64,000 nt of DNA from Ptiloglossa arizonensis (taxonomy: Eukaryota; Arthropoda; Insecta; Hymenoptera; Colletidae), in the NCBI RefSeq assembly GCF_051014685.1, contig NW_027478772.1, forward strand, positions 310,001-374,000. Direction: 5' to 3'. The notes under the pieces are model-generated. The model was not told the origin of the DNA. It made no database searches and worked only from the letters and a program-made list of their open reading frames with translations. Positions 31,677-44,130 of this stretch are shown here, in pieces. Each line of letters opens with the position of its first letter. Position 1 is the stretch's first letter. The position numbers and the translations under genes were made by a program.

Positions 31677-33147
31677 TGAAGTTAAGGAATGGTTGCGAAA
31701 CCATCAAAATTTTCGCTGGTCTGATACTCGAAACCAATAACTGGAATGGCCTAGGGGAAAAGTACACACACCACTGTAATCGGCGTGTTTCTAGTTTCAG
31801 ATGCAACAGGAATTTCACGAGATCGTCAATCCGTTCGCGAGATATGGGAGTTAGAATTTAAGGAATGGTTGAGAAACCATCAAAATTTTCGCAAGTCTGA
31901 TTCCCGACACCAATAACTACAAAGGCCTAGGGGAAAAATACACATGCCGTTGTAATCGTGCGAGTTTCTACTTTCAGATGCAACAGGAATTTCTCGAGTT
32001 CGTGAATCCGTTCGCGAGATATGGGAGTTCGAAGTTAAGGAATGGTTGAGAAACCATCAAAATTCTCGCAAGTCTGATACTCGAAACCAATAACTACTAT
32101 GGCCTAGGGCAAAAATACATACACCGCTGTAATCGGGCGAGTTTCTGCTTTCAGATACAACAGGAATTTCTCGAGTTCGTCAATCAGTTCGCGAGATATG
32201 GGAGTTTGAAATTAAGGAATGGTTGAGAAACCATCAAAATTTTCGCAACTCTGATACTCGATACCAATAACTACTATGGCCGAGGGCTAAAATGCACATA
32301 CCGTTGTAATCGGGCGAGCTTCTGCTTTCAGATGCAACAAGATTTTCTTGAGTTCGTCAATCCGTTCGCGAGATATGGGAGTTTGAATTTGAGGAATGGT
32401 TGAGTAACCATCAAAATTTTCGCAAGTCTGATAATCGAAACCAATAACTACTATGGCCCAGGGGAAAAGTACACTCACCATTGTAATCGGGCGAGTTTCT
32501 ACTTTCAGATGCAACAGCAATTTCTCGAGATCGTCAATCCGTTCGCGAGATATGGGAGTTTGAAATTAAGGAATGGATGAGAAACCATCAAAATATTCCC
32601 AACCCTGATACTCGAAACCAATAACTACTATGGCCTAGGGCAAAAATACACATACCGCTGTAATCGGGCGAGTTTCTACTTTCAGATGCAACAGGAATTT
32701 CTCGAGTTCGTCAATCCGTTCGCGAGATATGGGAGTTTGAAATAAAGGAATGGTTGAGAAACCATCAAAATTTTCGCTGGTCTGATACTCGAAACCAATA
32801 ACTATAATGGCCATGGGGAAAAGTACACACACCATTGTAATCGGTCGTGTTTCTACTTTTAGATGCAACAGGAATTTCTCGAGATCGTCAATCCGTTCGC
32901 GAGATATGGGACGTTGAAGATAAGGAATGGATGAGAAACCATCAAAATTTTCGCTGGTCTGACACTCGAAACCAATAACTCGAGTGGCCCAGGGGAAAAG
33001 TACACACACCACTGTAATCGGGCGTGTTTCTACTTTCAGATGCAACAGGAATTTCTCGAGTTCGTCATTCCGTTCGGGAGATATGGGAGTTTGAATTTAA
33101 GGAATGGTTGAGAAACCATCAAAATTTTCGCAACTCGGATACTCCAA
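31677..33147 (+). repeat. 9-monomer HOR unit, copy C (5' truncated)
   Basis: Resumes the copy A sequence at the equivalent of 13619, offset 18058 bp. Nearly identical to copy A; I noted AATATTCCCAACCC near 32593 for AATATTCGCAACCC. The junction at 31676/31677 keeps the 177-bp phase, as expected from recombination between aligned monomers. Confidence 0.85.
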
Positions 33148-35308
33148 ACCAATAACTACTATGGCCTAGGGCAAAAATACACACACCGCTGTAATCGGGC
33201 GAGCTTCTGCTTTCAGATGCAACTGGAATTTTTCGAGTTCGTCAATCAGTTCGCGAGATATGGGAGTTTGAAGTTAAGGAATGGTTGCGAAACCATCAAA
33301 ATTTTCGCTGGTCTGATACTCGAAACCAATAACTGGAATGGCCTAGGGGAAAAGTACACACACCACTGTAATCGGCGTGTTTCTAGTTTCAGATGCAACA
33401 GGAATTTCACGAGATCGTCAATCCGTTCGCGAGATATGGGAGTTAGAATTTAAGGAATGGTTGAGAAACCATCAAAATTTTCGCAAGTCTGATTCCCGAC
33501 ACCAATAACTACAAAGGCCTAGGGGAAAAATACACATGCCGTTGTAATCGTGCGAGTTTCTACTTTCAGATGCAACAGGAATTTCTCGAGTTCGTGAATC
33601 CGTTCGCGAGATATGGGAGTTCGAAGTTAAGGAATGGTTGAGAAACCATCAAAATTCTCGCAAGTCTGATACTCGAAACCAATAACTACTATGGCCTAGG
33701 GCAAAAATACATACACCGCTGTAATCGGGCGAGTTTCTGCTTTCAGATACAACAGGAATTTCTCGAGTTCGTCAATCAGTTCGCGAGATATGGGAGTTTG
33801 AAATTAAGGAATGGTTGAGAAACCATCAAAATTTTCGCAACTCTGATACTCGATACCAATAACTACTATGGCCGAGGGCTAAAATGCACATACCGTTGTA
33901 ATCGGGCGAGCTTCTGCTTTCAGATGCAACAAGATTTTCTTGAGTTCGTCAATCCGTTCGCGAGATATGGGAGTTTGAATTTGAGGAATGGTTGAGTAAC
34001 CATCAAAATTTTCGCAAGTCTGATAATCGAAACCAATAACTACTATGGCCCAGGGGAAAAGTACACTCACCATTGTAATCGGGCGAGTTTCTACTTTCAG
34101 ATGCAACAGCAATTTCTCGAGATCGTCAATCCGTTCGCGAGATATGGGAGTTTGAAATTAAGGAATGGATGAGAAACCATCAAAATATTCGCAACCCTGA
34201 TACTCGAAACCAATAACTACTATGGCCTAGGGCAAAAATACACATACCGCTGTAATCGGGCGAGTTTCTACTTTCAGATGCAACAGGAATTTCTCGAGTT
34301 CGTCAATCCGTTCGCGAGATATGGGAGTTTGAAATAAAGGAATGGTTGAGAAACCATCAAAATTTTCGCTGGTCTGATACTCGAAACCAATAACTATAAT
34401 GGCCATGGGGAAAAGTACACACACCATTGTAATCGGTCGTGTTTCTACTTTTAGATGCAACAGGAATTTCTCGAGATCGTCAATCCGTTCGCGAGATATG
34501 GGACGTTGAAGATAAGGAATGGATGAGAAACCATCAAAATTTTCGCTGGTCTGACACTCGAAACCAATAACTCGAGTGGCCCAGGGGAAAAGTACACACA
34601 CCACTGTAATCGGGCGTGTTTCTACTTTCAGATGCAACAGGAATTTCTCGAGTTCGTCATTCCGTTCGGGAGATATGGGAGTTTGAATTTAAGGAATGGT
34701 TGAGAAACCATCAAAATTTTCGCAACTCGGATACTCCAAACCAATAACTACTATGGCCTAGGGCAAAAATACACATACCGCTGTAATCGGGCGAGTTTCT
34801 ACTTTCAGATGCAAGAGGAATTTCTCGAGTTCGTCAATCCGTTCGCGAGATATGGGAGTTTGAAATAAAGGAATGGTTCAGAAACCATCAAAATTTTCGC
34901 TGGTCTGATACTCGAAACCAATAACTGTAATGGCCAAGGGGAAAAGTACACACACCACTGTAATCGGGCGTGTTTCTACTTTTAGATGCAACAGGAATTT
35001 CTCGAGATCGTCAATCCGTTCGCGAGATATGGGAGTTTGAAATTAAGGAATGGTTGAGAAACCATTAAAATTTTCGCAAGTCTGATACTCGAAACCAATA
35101 ACTACTACGGCCTAGGGGAAATGTACACATACCGTTGTAATCGGGCGAGTTTCTACTTTCAGATGCAACAGGAATTTCTCGAGATCGTCAATCCGTTCCC
35201 GAGATGTGGGAGTTTGAAATTAAGGAATGGTTGAGAAACCATCAAAGTTTTCGCAACCCTGATACTCGAAACCAATAACTACTATGGCCGAGGGCTAAAA
35301 TACACATA
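33148..35308 (+). repeat. 9-monomer HOR unit, copy D, with shared tail
   Basis: Matches copy B but without the 17-bp duplication, then continues with the same tail as 16699-17267 until about 35308, where it diverges from the left copy (CATACCGCTG against CATACCACTG). Copy D lacks the insertion, so the 17 bp were gained in copy B after the block was duplicated, or the two copies were later homogenised separately. Confidence 0.8.
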
Positions 35309-36200
35309 CCGCTGTAATCGGGCGAGCTTCTACTTTCAGATGCAACAGGAATTTCTCGAGTTTGTCAATCCGTTCGCGAGATATGGGACGTTGAAGATAA
35401 GGAATGGATGAGAAACCATCAAAATTTTCGCTGGTCTGACACTCGAAACCAATAACTCGAGTGGCCCAGGGGAAAAGTACACACACCACTGTAATCGGGC
35501 GTGTTTCTACTTTCAGATGCAACAGGAATTTCTCGAGTTCGTCATTCCGTTCGGGAGATATGGGAGTTTGAATTTAAGGAATGGTTGAGAAACCATCAAA
35601 ATTTTCGCAACTCGGATACTCCAAACCAATAACTACTATGGCCGAGGGCTAAAATACACATACCGCTGTAATCGGGCGAGCTTCTGCTTTCAGATGCAAC
35701 AGGAATTTCTCGAGATCGTCAATCCGTACGCGCGATATAGGAGTTCGAAGCTAAGGAATGGTTGAGAAACCATCTAAATTTTCGCAAGTCTGATACTCGA
35801 AACCAATAACTACTATGGCCTAGGGGAAAAGTACACACACCATTGTAATCGGGCGTGTTTCTACTTTCAGATGCAACAGGAATTTCTCGAGCTCGTCAAT
35901 CCATTCGCGAGATATGGGAGTTTGAAGTTAAGGAATGTTTGAGGAACCATCAAAATTTTCGCAAGTCTGATTCCCGAAACCAATAACTACAAAGGCCTAG
36001 GGGAAAATACACATACCGTTGTAATCGGGCGAGTTACTACTTTCAGATGCAATAGGAATTTCTCGAGTTCGTCAATCCGTTCGCGAGATATCGGAGTTTG
36101 AAGTTAAGGAACGTTTGAGAAACCATCAAAATTTTCGCATATCTGATACTCGAAACCAATAACTACTATGGCCTAGGGGAAAAGAACACACACCATTGTA
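35309..36200 (+). repeat. Junction segment, about five monomers
   Basis: Monomers joining the second 9-mer block to the fourth long HOR. The first is a hybrid of types seen near 18.7 and 16.45 kb; from about 35.5 kb onward it follows the end of the long HOR (22.04-22.75 kb). Nothing but satellite is present. Confidence 0.7.
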
Positions 36201-39200
36201 ATCGGGCGTGTTTCTACTTTCAGATGCAACAGGAATTCCTCGAGATCGTCAATCCGTTCCCGAGATATGGGAGTTTGAAATTAAGGAATGTTTGAGGAAC
36301 CATCAAAATTTTCGCAAGTCTGATTCCCGAAACCAATAACTACAAAGGCCTAGGGGAAAAATACACATGCATTTGTAATCGTGCGAGTTTCCACTTTCGG
36401 ATGCAACAGGAATTTCTCGAGTTCGTCAATCCGTTCGCGAGATATGGGAGTTTGAAGTTAAGGAACGTTTGAGAAACCATCAAAATTTTCGCATGTCTGA
36501 TACTCGAAACCAATAACTACTATGGCCTAGGGGAAAAGAACACACACCATTGTAATCGGGCGTGTTTCTACTTTCAGATGCAAGAGGAATTCCTCGAGAT
36601 CGTCAATCCGTTCCCGAGATATGGGAGTTTGAAATTAAGGATTGTTTGAGGAACCATCAAAATTTTCGCAAGTCTGATTTCCGAAACCAATAACTACAAA
36701 GGCCTAGGGGAAAATACACATACCGTTGTAATCGGGCGAGTTTCTGCTTTCAGGTGCAACAGGAATTTCTCGAGTTCGTCAATCCGTTCTCGAGATATGG
36801 GAGTTTGAAGTTAAGGAACGCTTGAGCAACCATCAAAATTTTCGCAAGTCAGATACTCGAAACCAATAACTACTATGGCCTAGGGGAAAAGAACACACAC
36901 CATTGTAATCGGGCGTGTTTCTACTTTCAGATGCAACAGGAATTCCTCGAGATCGTCAATCCGTTCCCGAGATATGGGAGTTTGAAATTAAGGAATGGTT
37001 GAGAAACCATCAAAATTTTCGCAAGTCTGATTCCCGAAACCAATAACTACAAAGGCCTAGGGGAAAAGTACACACACCATAGTAATCGGGCGAGTTTCTA
37101 CTTTCAGATGCAACAGGAATTTCTCGAGTTCGTCAATCCGTTCGCGAGATATGGGAGTTTGAAGTTAAGGAACGCTTGAGCAACCATCAAAATTTTCGCA
37201 AGGCTCTTACTCGAAACGAATAACTGGAATGGCCTAGGGGAAAAGCACACACACCATTGTAATCGGTCGAGTTTCTACTTTCAGATGCAACCGGAATTTC
37301 TCGAGTTCGTCAATCCGCTCGCGAGGTATGGGAGTTTGAAGTTAAGGAATGGTTGAGAAACCACCAAAATTTTCGGAATCTGATACTCGAAACCAATAAC
37401 TACAATGGCCTAGGGGAAAAGTACACACGCCATTGTAATCGGTCGTGTTTCTACTTTTAGATGCAACAGGAATTTCTCGAGATCTTCAATCCGTTCGCGA
37501 GATATGGGAGTTTGAAATTAAGGAATGGTTGAGAAACCATCAAAATTTTCGCAACTCTGATACTCGAAACCAATAACTACTATGGCCGAGGGCTAAAATA
37601 CACATACCGCTGTAATCGGGCGAGCTTCTACTTTCAGATGCAACAGGAATTTCTCGAGTTTGTCAATCCGTTCGCGAGATATGGGACTTTGAAGATAAGG
37701 AATGGATGAGAAACCATCAAAATTTTCGCTGGTCTGATACTCGAAACCAATAACTCGAGTGGCCTAGGGGAAAAGTACACACACCACTGTAATCGGGCGT
37801 GTTTCTACTTTCAGATGCAACAGGAATTTCTCGAGTTCGTCATTCCGTTCGCGAGATATGGGAGTTTGAATTTAAGGAATGGTTGAGAAACCATCAAAAT
37901 TTTCGCAACTCGGATACTCCAAACCAATAACTACTATGGCCGAGGGCTAAAATACACATACCGCTGTAATCGGGCGAGTTTCTACTTTCAGATGCAACAG
38001 GAATTTCTCAATTTCGTCAATCCGTTCGCGAGATATGGGACTTTGAATATAAGGAATGGTTGAGAAACCATCAAAATTATCGCTGGTCTGTTACTCGAAA
38101 CCAATAACTCGAGTGGCCTAGGGGAAAAGTAAACACACCACTGTAATCGGGCGTGTTTCTACTTTCAGATGCAACAGGAATTTCTCGAGATCGTCAATCC
38201 GTTCGCGAGATACGGGAGTTAGAGGTTAAGGAATGGTTGAGAAACCATGAAAATTTTCGCAAGTCTGATTCCCGAAACCAATAACTACAAAGGCCTACGG
38301 GAAAAATACACATGCCGTTGTAATCGTGCGAGTTTCTACTTTAAGATGCAACAGGAATTTCTCGAGATCGTGAATCCGTTCGCGAGATATGCGAGTTTGA
38401 AGTTAAGGAACGGTTGGGAAATCATCAAAATTTTCGCAAGTCTGATACTCGAAACCAATAACTACTATGGCCTAGGGCAAAAATACACACACCGCTGTAA
38501 TCAGGCGAGTTTCTGCTTTCAGATGCAGCAAGAATTTCTCGAGTTCGTCAGTTCGTTCGCGAGATATGGGAGTTTGAAGTTAAGGAATGGTTGAGAAACC
38601 ATCAAAATTTTAGCTGGTCTGATACTCGAAACCAATAACTGGAATGGCCTAGGGGAAAAGTACACACACCACTGTAATCGGGCGTATTTCTACTTTCAGA
38701 TGCAACAGGAGTTTCTCGAGATCGTCAATCCGTTCCCGAGATATGGGAGTTTGAAATTAAGGAATGGTTGAGAAACCATCAAAATTTTCGCAAGTCTGAT
38801 TCCCGAAACCAATAGCTACAAAGCCCTAGGGGAGAAATACACATGCAATTGTAATCGTGCGAGTTTCTACTTTCGGATGCAACAGGAATTTCTCGAGTTC
38901 GTGAATCCGTTCGCGAGATATGGGAGTTTGAAGTTAAGGAACGCTTGGGTAACCATCAAAATTTTCGCAAGTCTGATACTCGAAACCAATAATTACTGTG
39001 GCCTAGGGGAAAAGAACACACACCATTGTAATCGGGCGTGTTTCTACTTTCAGATGCAACAGGAATTTCTCGAGATCGTCAATCCGTTCCCGAGATATGG
39101 GAGTTTGAAATTAAGGAATGGTTGAGAAACCATCAAAATTTTCGCAAGTCTGATTCCCGAAACCAATAGCTACAAAGGCCTAGGGGAAAAGTACACATAC

Positions 39201-41684
39201 CGTTGAAATCGGGCGAGTTTCTGCTTTCAAATGCAATAGGAATTTCTCGTGTTCGTCAATCCGTTCGCGAGATATGGGAGTTTGATGTTAAGGAATGGTT
39301 CAGAAACCATCAAAATTTTCGCATCTCTGATTCCCGAAACCAATAACTACAAAGGCCTAGGGGAAAAGTACACATACCGTTGAAATCGGGCGAGTTTCTG
39401 CTTTCAAATGCAATAGGAATTTCTCGTGTTCGTCAATCCGTTCGCGAGATATGGCAGTTTGAAGTTAAGGAATGGTTGAGAAACCATCAATATTTTCGCA
39501 AGTCTGATTCCCGAATCCAATAACTACAAAGGCCTAGGGAAAAAAAACACATACCATTGTAATCGGGCGAGTTTCTACTTTCAGATGCAACAGGAATTTC
39601 TCGAGTTAGTCAGTCCGTTCGGGAGATATGGGAATTTGAAGTTAAGGAACGTTTGAGAAACCATCAAAATTTTCGCAAGTCTGATACTCGAAACCAATAA
39701 CTACTATGGACTAGGGCAAAAATACACATACCGTTGTAATCGGGCGAGTCTCTTCTTTCAGATGCAACAGGAATTTCCCGAGTCCGTCAATCCGTTCGCG
39801 AGATATGGGAGTTTGAATTTAAGGAATGGTTGAGAATCCATCAAAATTTTCGCAAGTCTGATACTCAAAACCAATAACTACTATGGCCTACGGGAGGAGT
39901 GCACACACCATTGTAATCGGGCTAGTTTCTCCTTTCAGATGCAAAAGGAATTTCTCGAGTTCGTCAATCCGTTCGCGAGATATGGGAGTTTGAAGTTAAG
40001 GAATGGTTGAGAAACCACCAAAATTTTCGCTGATTTGATACTCGAATCCAATAACTGGAATGGCCTAGGGGAAAAGTACACATAGCGTTGAAATCGGGCG
40101 AGTTTTTGCTTTCAGATGCAATAGGAATTTCTCGAGTTCGTCAATCCGTTCGCGAGATATGGGAGTTTGATGTTAAGGAATGGTTCAGAAACCATCAAAA
40201 TTTTCGCATCTCTGATTCCCGAAATCAATAACTACAAAGGCCTAGGGGAAAAGTACACATACCTTTGAAATCGGGCGAGTTTCTGCTTTCAGATGAAAGA
40301 GAAATTTCTCGAGTTCGTCAATTCGTTCGTGAAATATGGGAGTTTGAAGTTAAGGAATGGTTGAGCAACCATCAAAATTTTCGCAAGTCTGATTCCCGAC
40401 ACCCATAACTACAAAGGCCTGGGGGAAAAATACACATACCGTTGTAATCGTGCGAGTTTCTACTTTCAGATGCAACATGAATTTCTCGACTTCGTCAATC
40501 CGTTCGCGAGATATGGCAGTTTGAAGTTAAGGAATGGTTGAGAAACTATCAATATTTTCGCATGTCTGATACTCGAAACCAATAACTACTATGGCCTAGG
40601 GCAAAAATACACATACCGTTGTAATCGGGCGAGTTTCTGCTTTTAGATGAAAGAGAAATTTCTCGAGTTCGTCAATTCGTTCGTGAGATATGGGAGTTTG
40701 AAGTTAAGGAATGGTTGATAAACCATCAAAATTTTCGCAAGTCTGATACTCGAAACCAATAACTACTATGGCCTAGGGCAAAAATAGACATACCGTTGTA
40801 ATCGGGCGAGTTTCTACTTTCAGATGGAACAGCAATTTCTCGAGTTCGTCAATCCGTTCGCGAGATATTGGAGTTTGAAGTTAAGGAATGGTCGAGAAAC
40901 CATCAAAATTTTCTCTGGTCTGATACTCGAAACCAATAACTGGAATGGCCTAGGGGGAAAGTACACACACCACTGTAATCGGGCGTGTTTCTACTTTCAG
41001 ATGCAACAGGAATTTCTCGAGTTCGTCATTCCGTTCGGGAGATATGGGAGTTTGAATTTAAGGAATGGTTGAGAAACCATCAAAATTTTCGCAACTCGGA
41101 TACTCCAAACCAATAACTACTATGGCCGAGGGCTAAAATACACATACCGCTGTAATCGGGCGAGCTTCTGCTTTCAGATGCAACAGGAATTTCTCGAGAT
41201 CGTCAATCCGTACGCGCGATATAGGAGTTCGAAGCTAAGGAATGGTTGAGAAACCATCTAAATTTTCGCAAGTCTGATACTCGAAACCAATAACTACTAT
41301 GGCCTAGGGGAAAAGTACACACACCATTGTAATCGGGCGTGTTTCTACTTTCAGATGCAACAGGAATTTCTCGAGCTCGTCAATCCATTCGCGAGATATG
41401 GGAGTTTGAAGTTAAGGAATGTTTGAGGAACCATCAAAATTTTCGCAAGTCTGATTCCCGAAACCAATAACTACAAAGGCCTAGGGGAAAATACACATAC
41501 CGTTGTAATCGGGCGAGTTACTACTTTCAGATGCAATAGGAATTTCTCGAGTTCGTCAATCCGTTCGCGAGATATCGGAGTTTGAAGTTAAGGAACGTTT
41601 GAGAAACCATCAAAATTTTCGCATATCTGATACTCGAAACCAATAACTACTATGGCCTAGGGGAAAAGAACACACACCATTGTA
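36201..41684 (+). repeat. Long HOR, copy 4 (31 monomers)
   Basis: About 5.48 kb, offset about 18,926 bp from copy 1 and closely matching it, including the monomer at 37.79-37.97 kb that copies 2 and 3 lack. At 38.64-38.91 kb it follows copies 2 and 3, not the converted tract of copy 1. It is therefore a good reference for the complete unit. Confidence 0.85.
38201..38217 (+). other. Exact match to the CENP-B box consensus (copy 4)
   Basis: Same exact variant in the fourth long HOR copy, at the monomer equivalent to 19274-19290. Confidence 0.45.
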
Positions 41685-44130
41685 ATCGGGCGTGTTTCTA
41701 CTTTCAGATGCAACAGGAATTCCTCGAGATCGTCAATCCGTTCCCGAGATATGGGAGTTTGAAATTAAGGAATGTTTGAGGAACCATCAAAATTTTCGCA
41801 AGTCTGATTCCCGAAACCAATAACTACAAAGGCCTAGGGGAAAAATACACATGCATTTGTAATCGTGCGAGTTTCCACTTTCGGATGCAACAGGAATTTC
41901 TCGAGTTCGTCAATCCGTTCGCGAGATATGGGAGTTTGAAGTTAAGGAACGTTTGAGAAACCATCAAAATTTTCGCATGTCTGATACTCGAAACCAATAA
42001 CTACTATGGCCTAGGGGAAAAGAACACACACCATTGTAATCGGGCGTGTTTCTACTTTCAGATGCAAGAGGAATTCCTCGAGATCGTCAATCCGTTCCCG
42101 AGATATGGGAGTTTGAAATTAAGGATTGTTTGAGGAACCATCAAAATTTTCGCAAGTCTGATTTCCGAAACCAATAACTACAAAGGCCTAGGGGAAAATA
42201 CACATACCGTTGTAATCGGGCGAGTTTCTGCTTTCAGGTGCAACAGGAATTTCTCGAGTTCGTCAATCCGTTCTCGAGATATGGGAGTTTGAAGTTAAGG
42301 AACGCTTGAGCAACCATCAAAATTTTCGCAAGTCAGATACTCGAAACCAATAACTACTATGGCCTAGGGGAAAAGAACACACACCATTGTAATCGGGCGT
42401 GTTTCTAATTTCAGATGCAACAGGAATTCCTCGAGATCGTCAATCCGTTCCCGAGATATGGGAGTTTGAAATTAAGGAATGGTTGAGAAACCATCAAAAT
42501 TTTCGCAAGTCTGATTCCCGAAACCAATAACTACAAAGGCCTAGGGGAAAAGTACACACACCATAGTAATCGGGCGAGTTTCTACTTTCAGATGCAACAG
42601 GAATTTCTCGAGTTCGTCAATCCGTTCGCGAGATATGGGAGTTTGAAGTTAAGGAACGCTTGAGCAACCATCAAAATTTTCGCAAGGCTCTTACTCGAAA
42701 CGAATAACTGGAATGGCCTAGGGGAAAAGCACACACACCATTGTAATCGGTGGAGTTTCTACTTTCAGATGCAACCGGAATTTCTCGAGTTCGTCAATCC
42801 GCTCGCGAGGTATGGGAGTTTGAAGTTAAGGAATGGTTGAGAAACCACCAAAATTTTCGGAATCTGATACTCGAAACCAATAACTACAATGGCCTAGGGG
42901 AAAAGTACACACACCATTGTAATCGGTCGTGTTTCTACTTTTAGATGCAACAGGAATTTCTCGAGATCTTCAATCCGTTCGCGAGATATGGGAGTTTGAA
43001 ATTAAGGAATGGTTGAGAAACCATCAAAATTTTCGCAAGTCTGATTCCCGAAACCAATAGCTACAAAGCCCTAGGGGAGAAATACACATGCAATTGTAAT
43101 CGTGCGAGTTTCTACTTTCGGATGCAACAGGAATTTCTCGAGTTCGTGAATCCGTTCGCGAGATATGGGAGTTTGAAGTTAAGGAACGCTTGGGTAACCA
43201 TCAAAATTTTCGCAAGTCTGATACTCGAAACCAATAATTACTGTGGCCTAGGGGAAAAGAACACACACCATTGTAATCGGGCGTGTTTCTACTTTCAGAT
43301 GCAACAGGAATTTCTCGAGTTCGTCAATTCGTTCGTGAGATATGGGAGTTTGAAGTTAAGGAATGGTTCAGAAACCATCAAAATTTTCGCATCTCTGATT
43401 CCCGAAACCAATAACTACAAAGGCCTAGGGGAAAAGTACACATACCTTTGAAATCGGGCGAGTTTCTGCTTTCAGATGAAAGAGAAATTTCTCGAGTTCG
43501 TCAATTCGTTCGTGAAATATGGGAGTTTGAAGTTAAGGAATGGTTGAGCAACCATCAAAATTTTCGCAAGTCTGATTCCCGACACCCATAACTACAAAGG
43601 CCTGGGGGAAAAATACACATACCGTTGTAATCGTGCGAGTTTCTACTTTCAGATGCAACATGAATTTCTCGACTTCGTCAATCCGTTCGCGAGATATGGC
43701 AGTTTGAAGTTAAGGAATGGTTGAGAAACCATCAATATTTTCGCATGTCTGATACTCGAAACCAATAACTACTGTGGCCTAGGGCAAAAATACACATACC
43801 GTTGTAATCGGGCGAGTTTCTGCTTTTAGATGAAAGAGAAATTTCTCGAGTTCGTCAATTCGTTCGTGAGATATGGGAGTTTGAAGTTAAGGAATGGTTG
43901 ATAAACCATCAAAATTTTCGCAAGTCTGATACTCGAAACCAATAACTACTATGGCCTAGGGCAAAAATAGACATACCGTTGTAATCGGGCGAGTTTCTAC
44001 TTTCAGATGGAACAGCAATTTCTCGAGTTCGTCAATCCGTTCGCGAGATATTGGAGTTTGAAGTTAAGGAATGGTCGAGAAACCATCAAAATTTTCTCTG
44101 GTCTGATACTCGAAACCAATAACTGGAATG
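41685..44130 (+). repeat. Long HOR, copy 5, internally deleted
   Basis: Starts as copy 4 does, then jumps twice. Near 42.98-43.04 kb it skips to sequence equivalent to 38.78 kb; near 43.33 kb it skips to sequence equivalent to 40.2 kb. The part containing the exact CENP-B-box variant is lost. All junctions keep monomer phase, so the deletions look like unequal exchange between aligned monomers. Confidence 0.75.
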
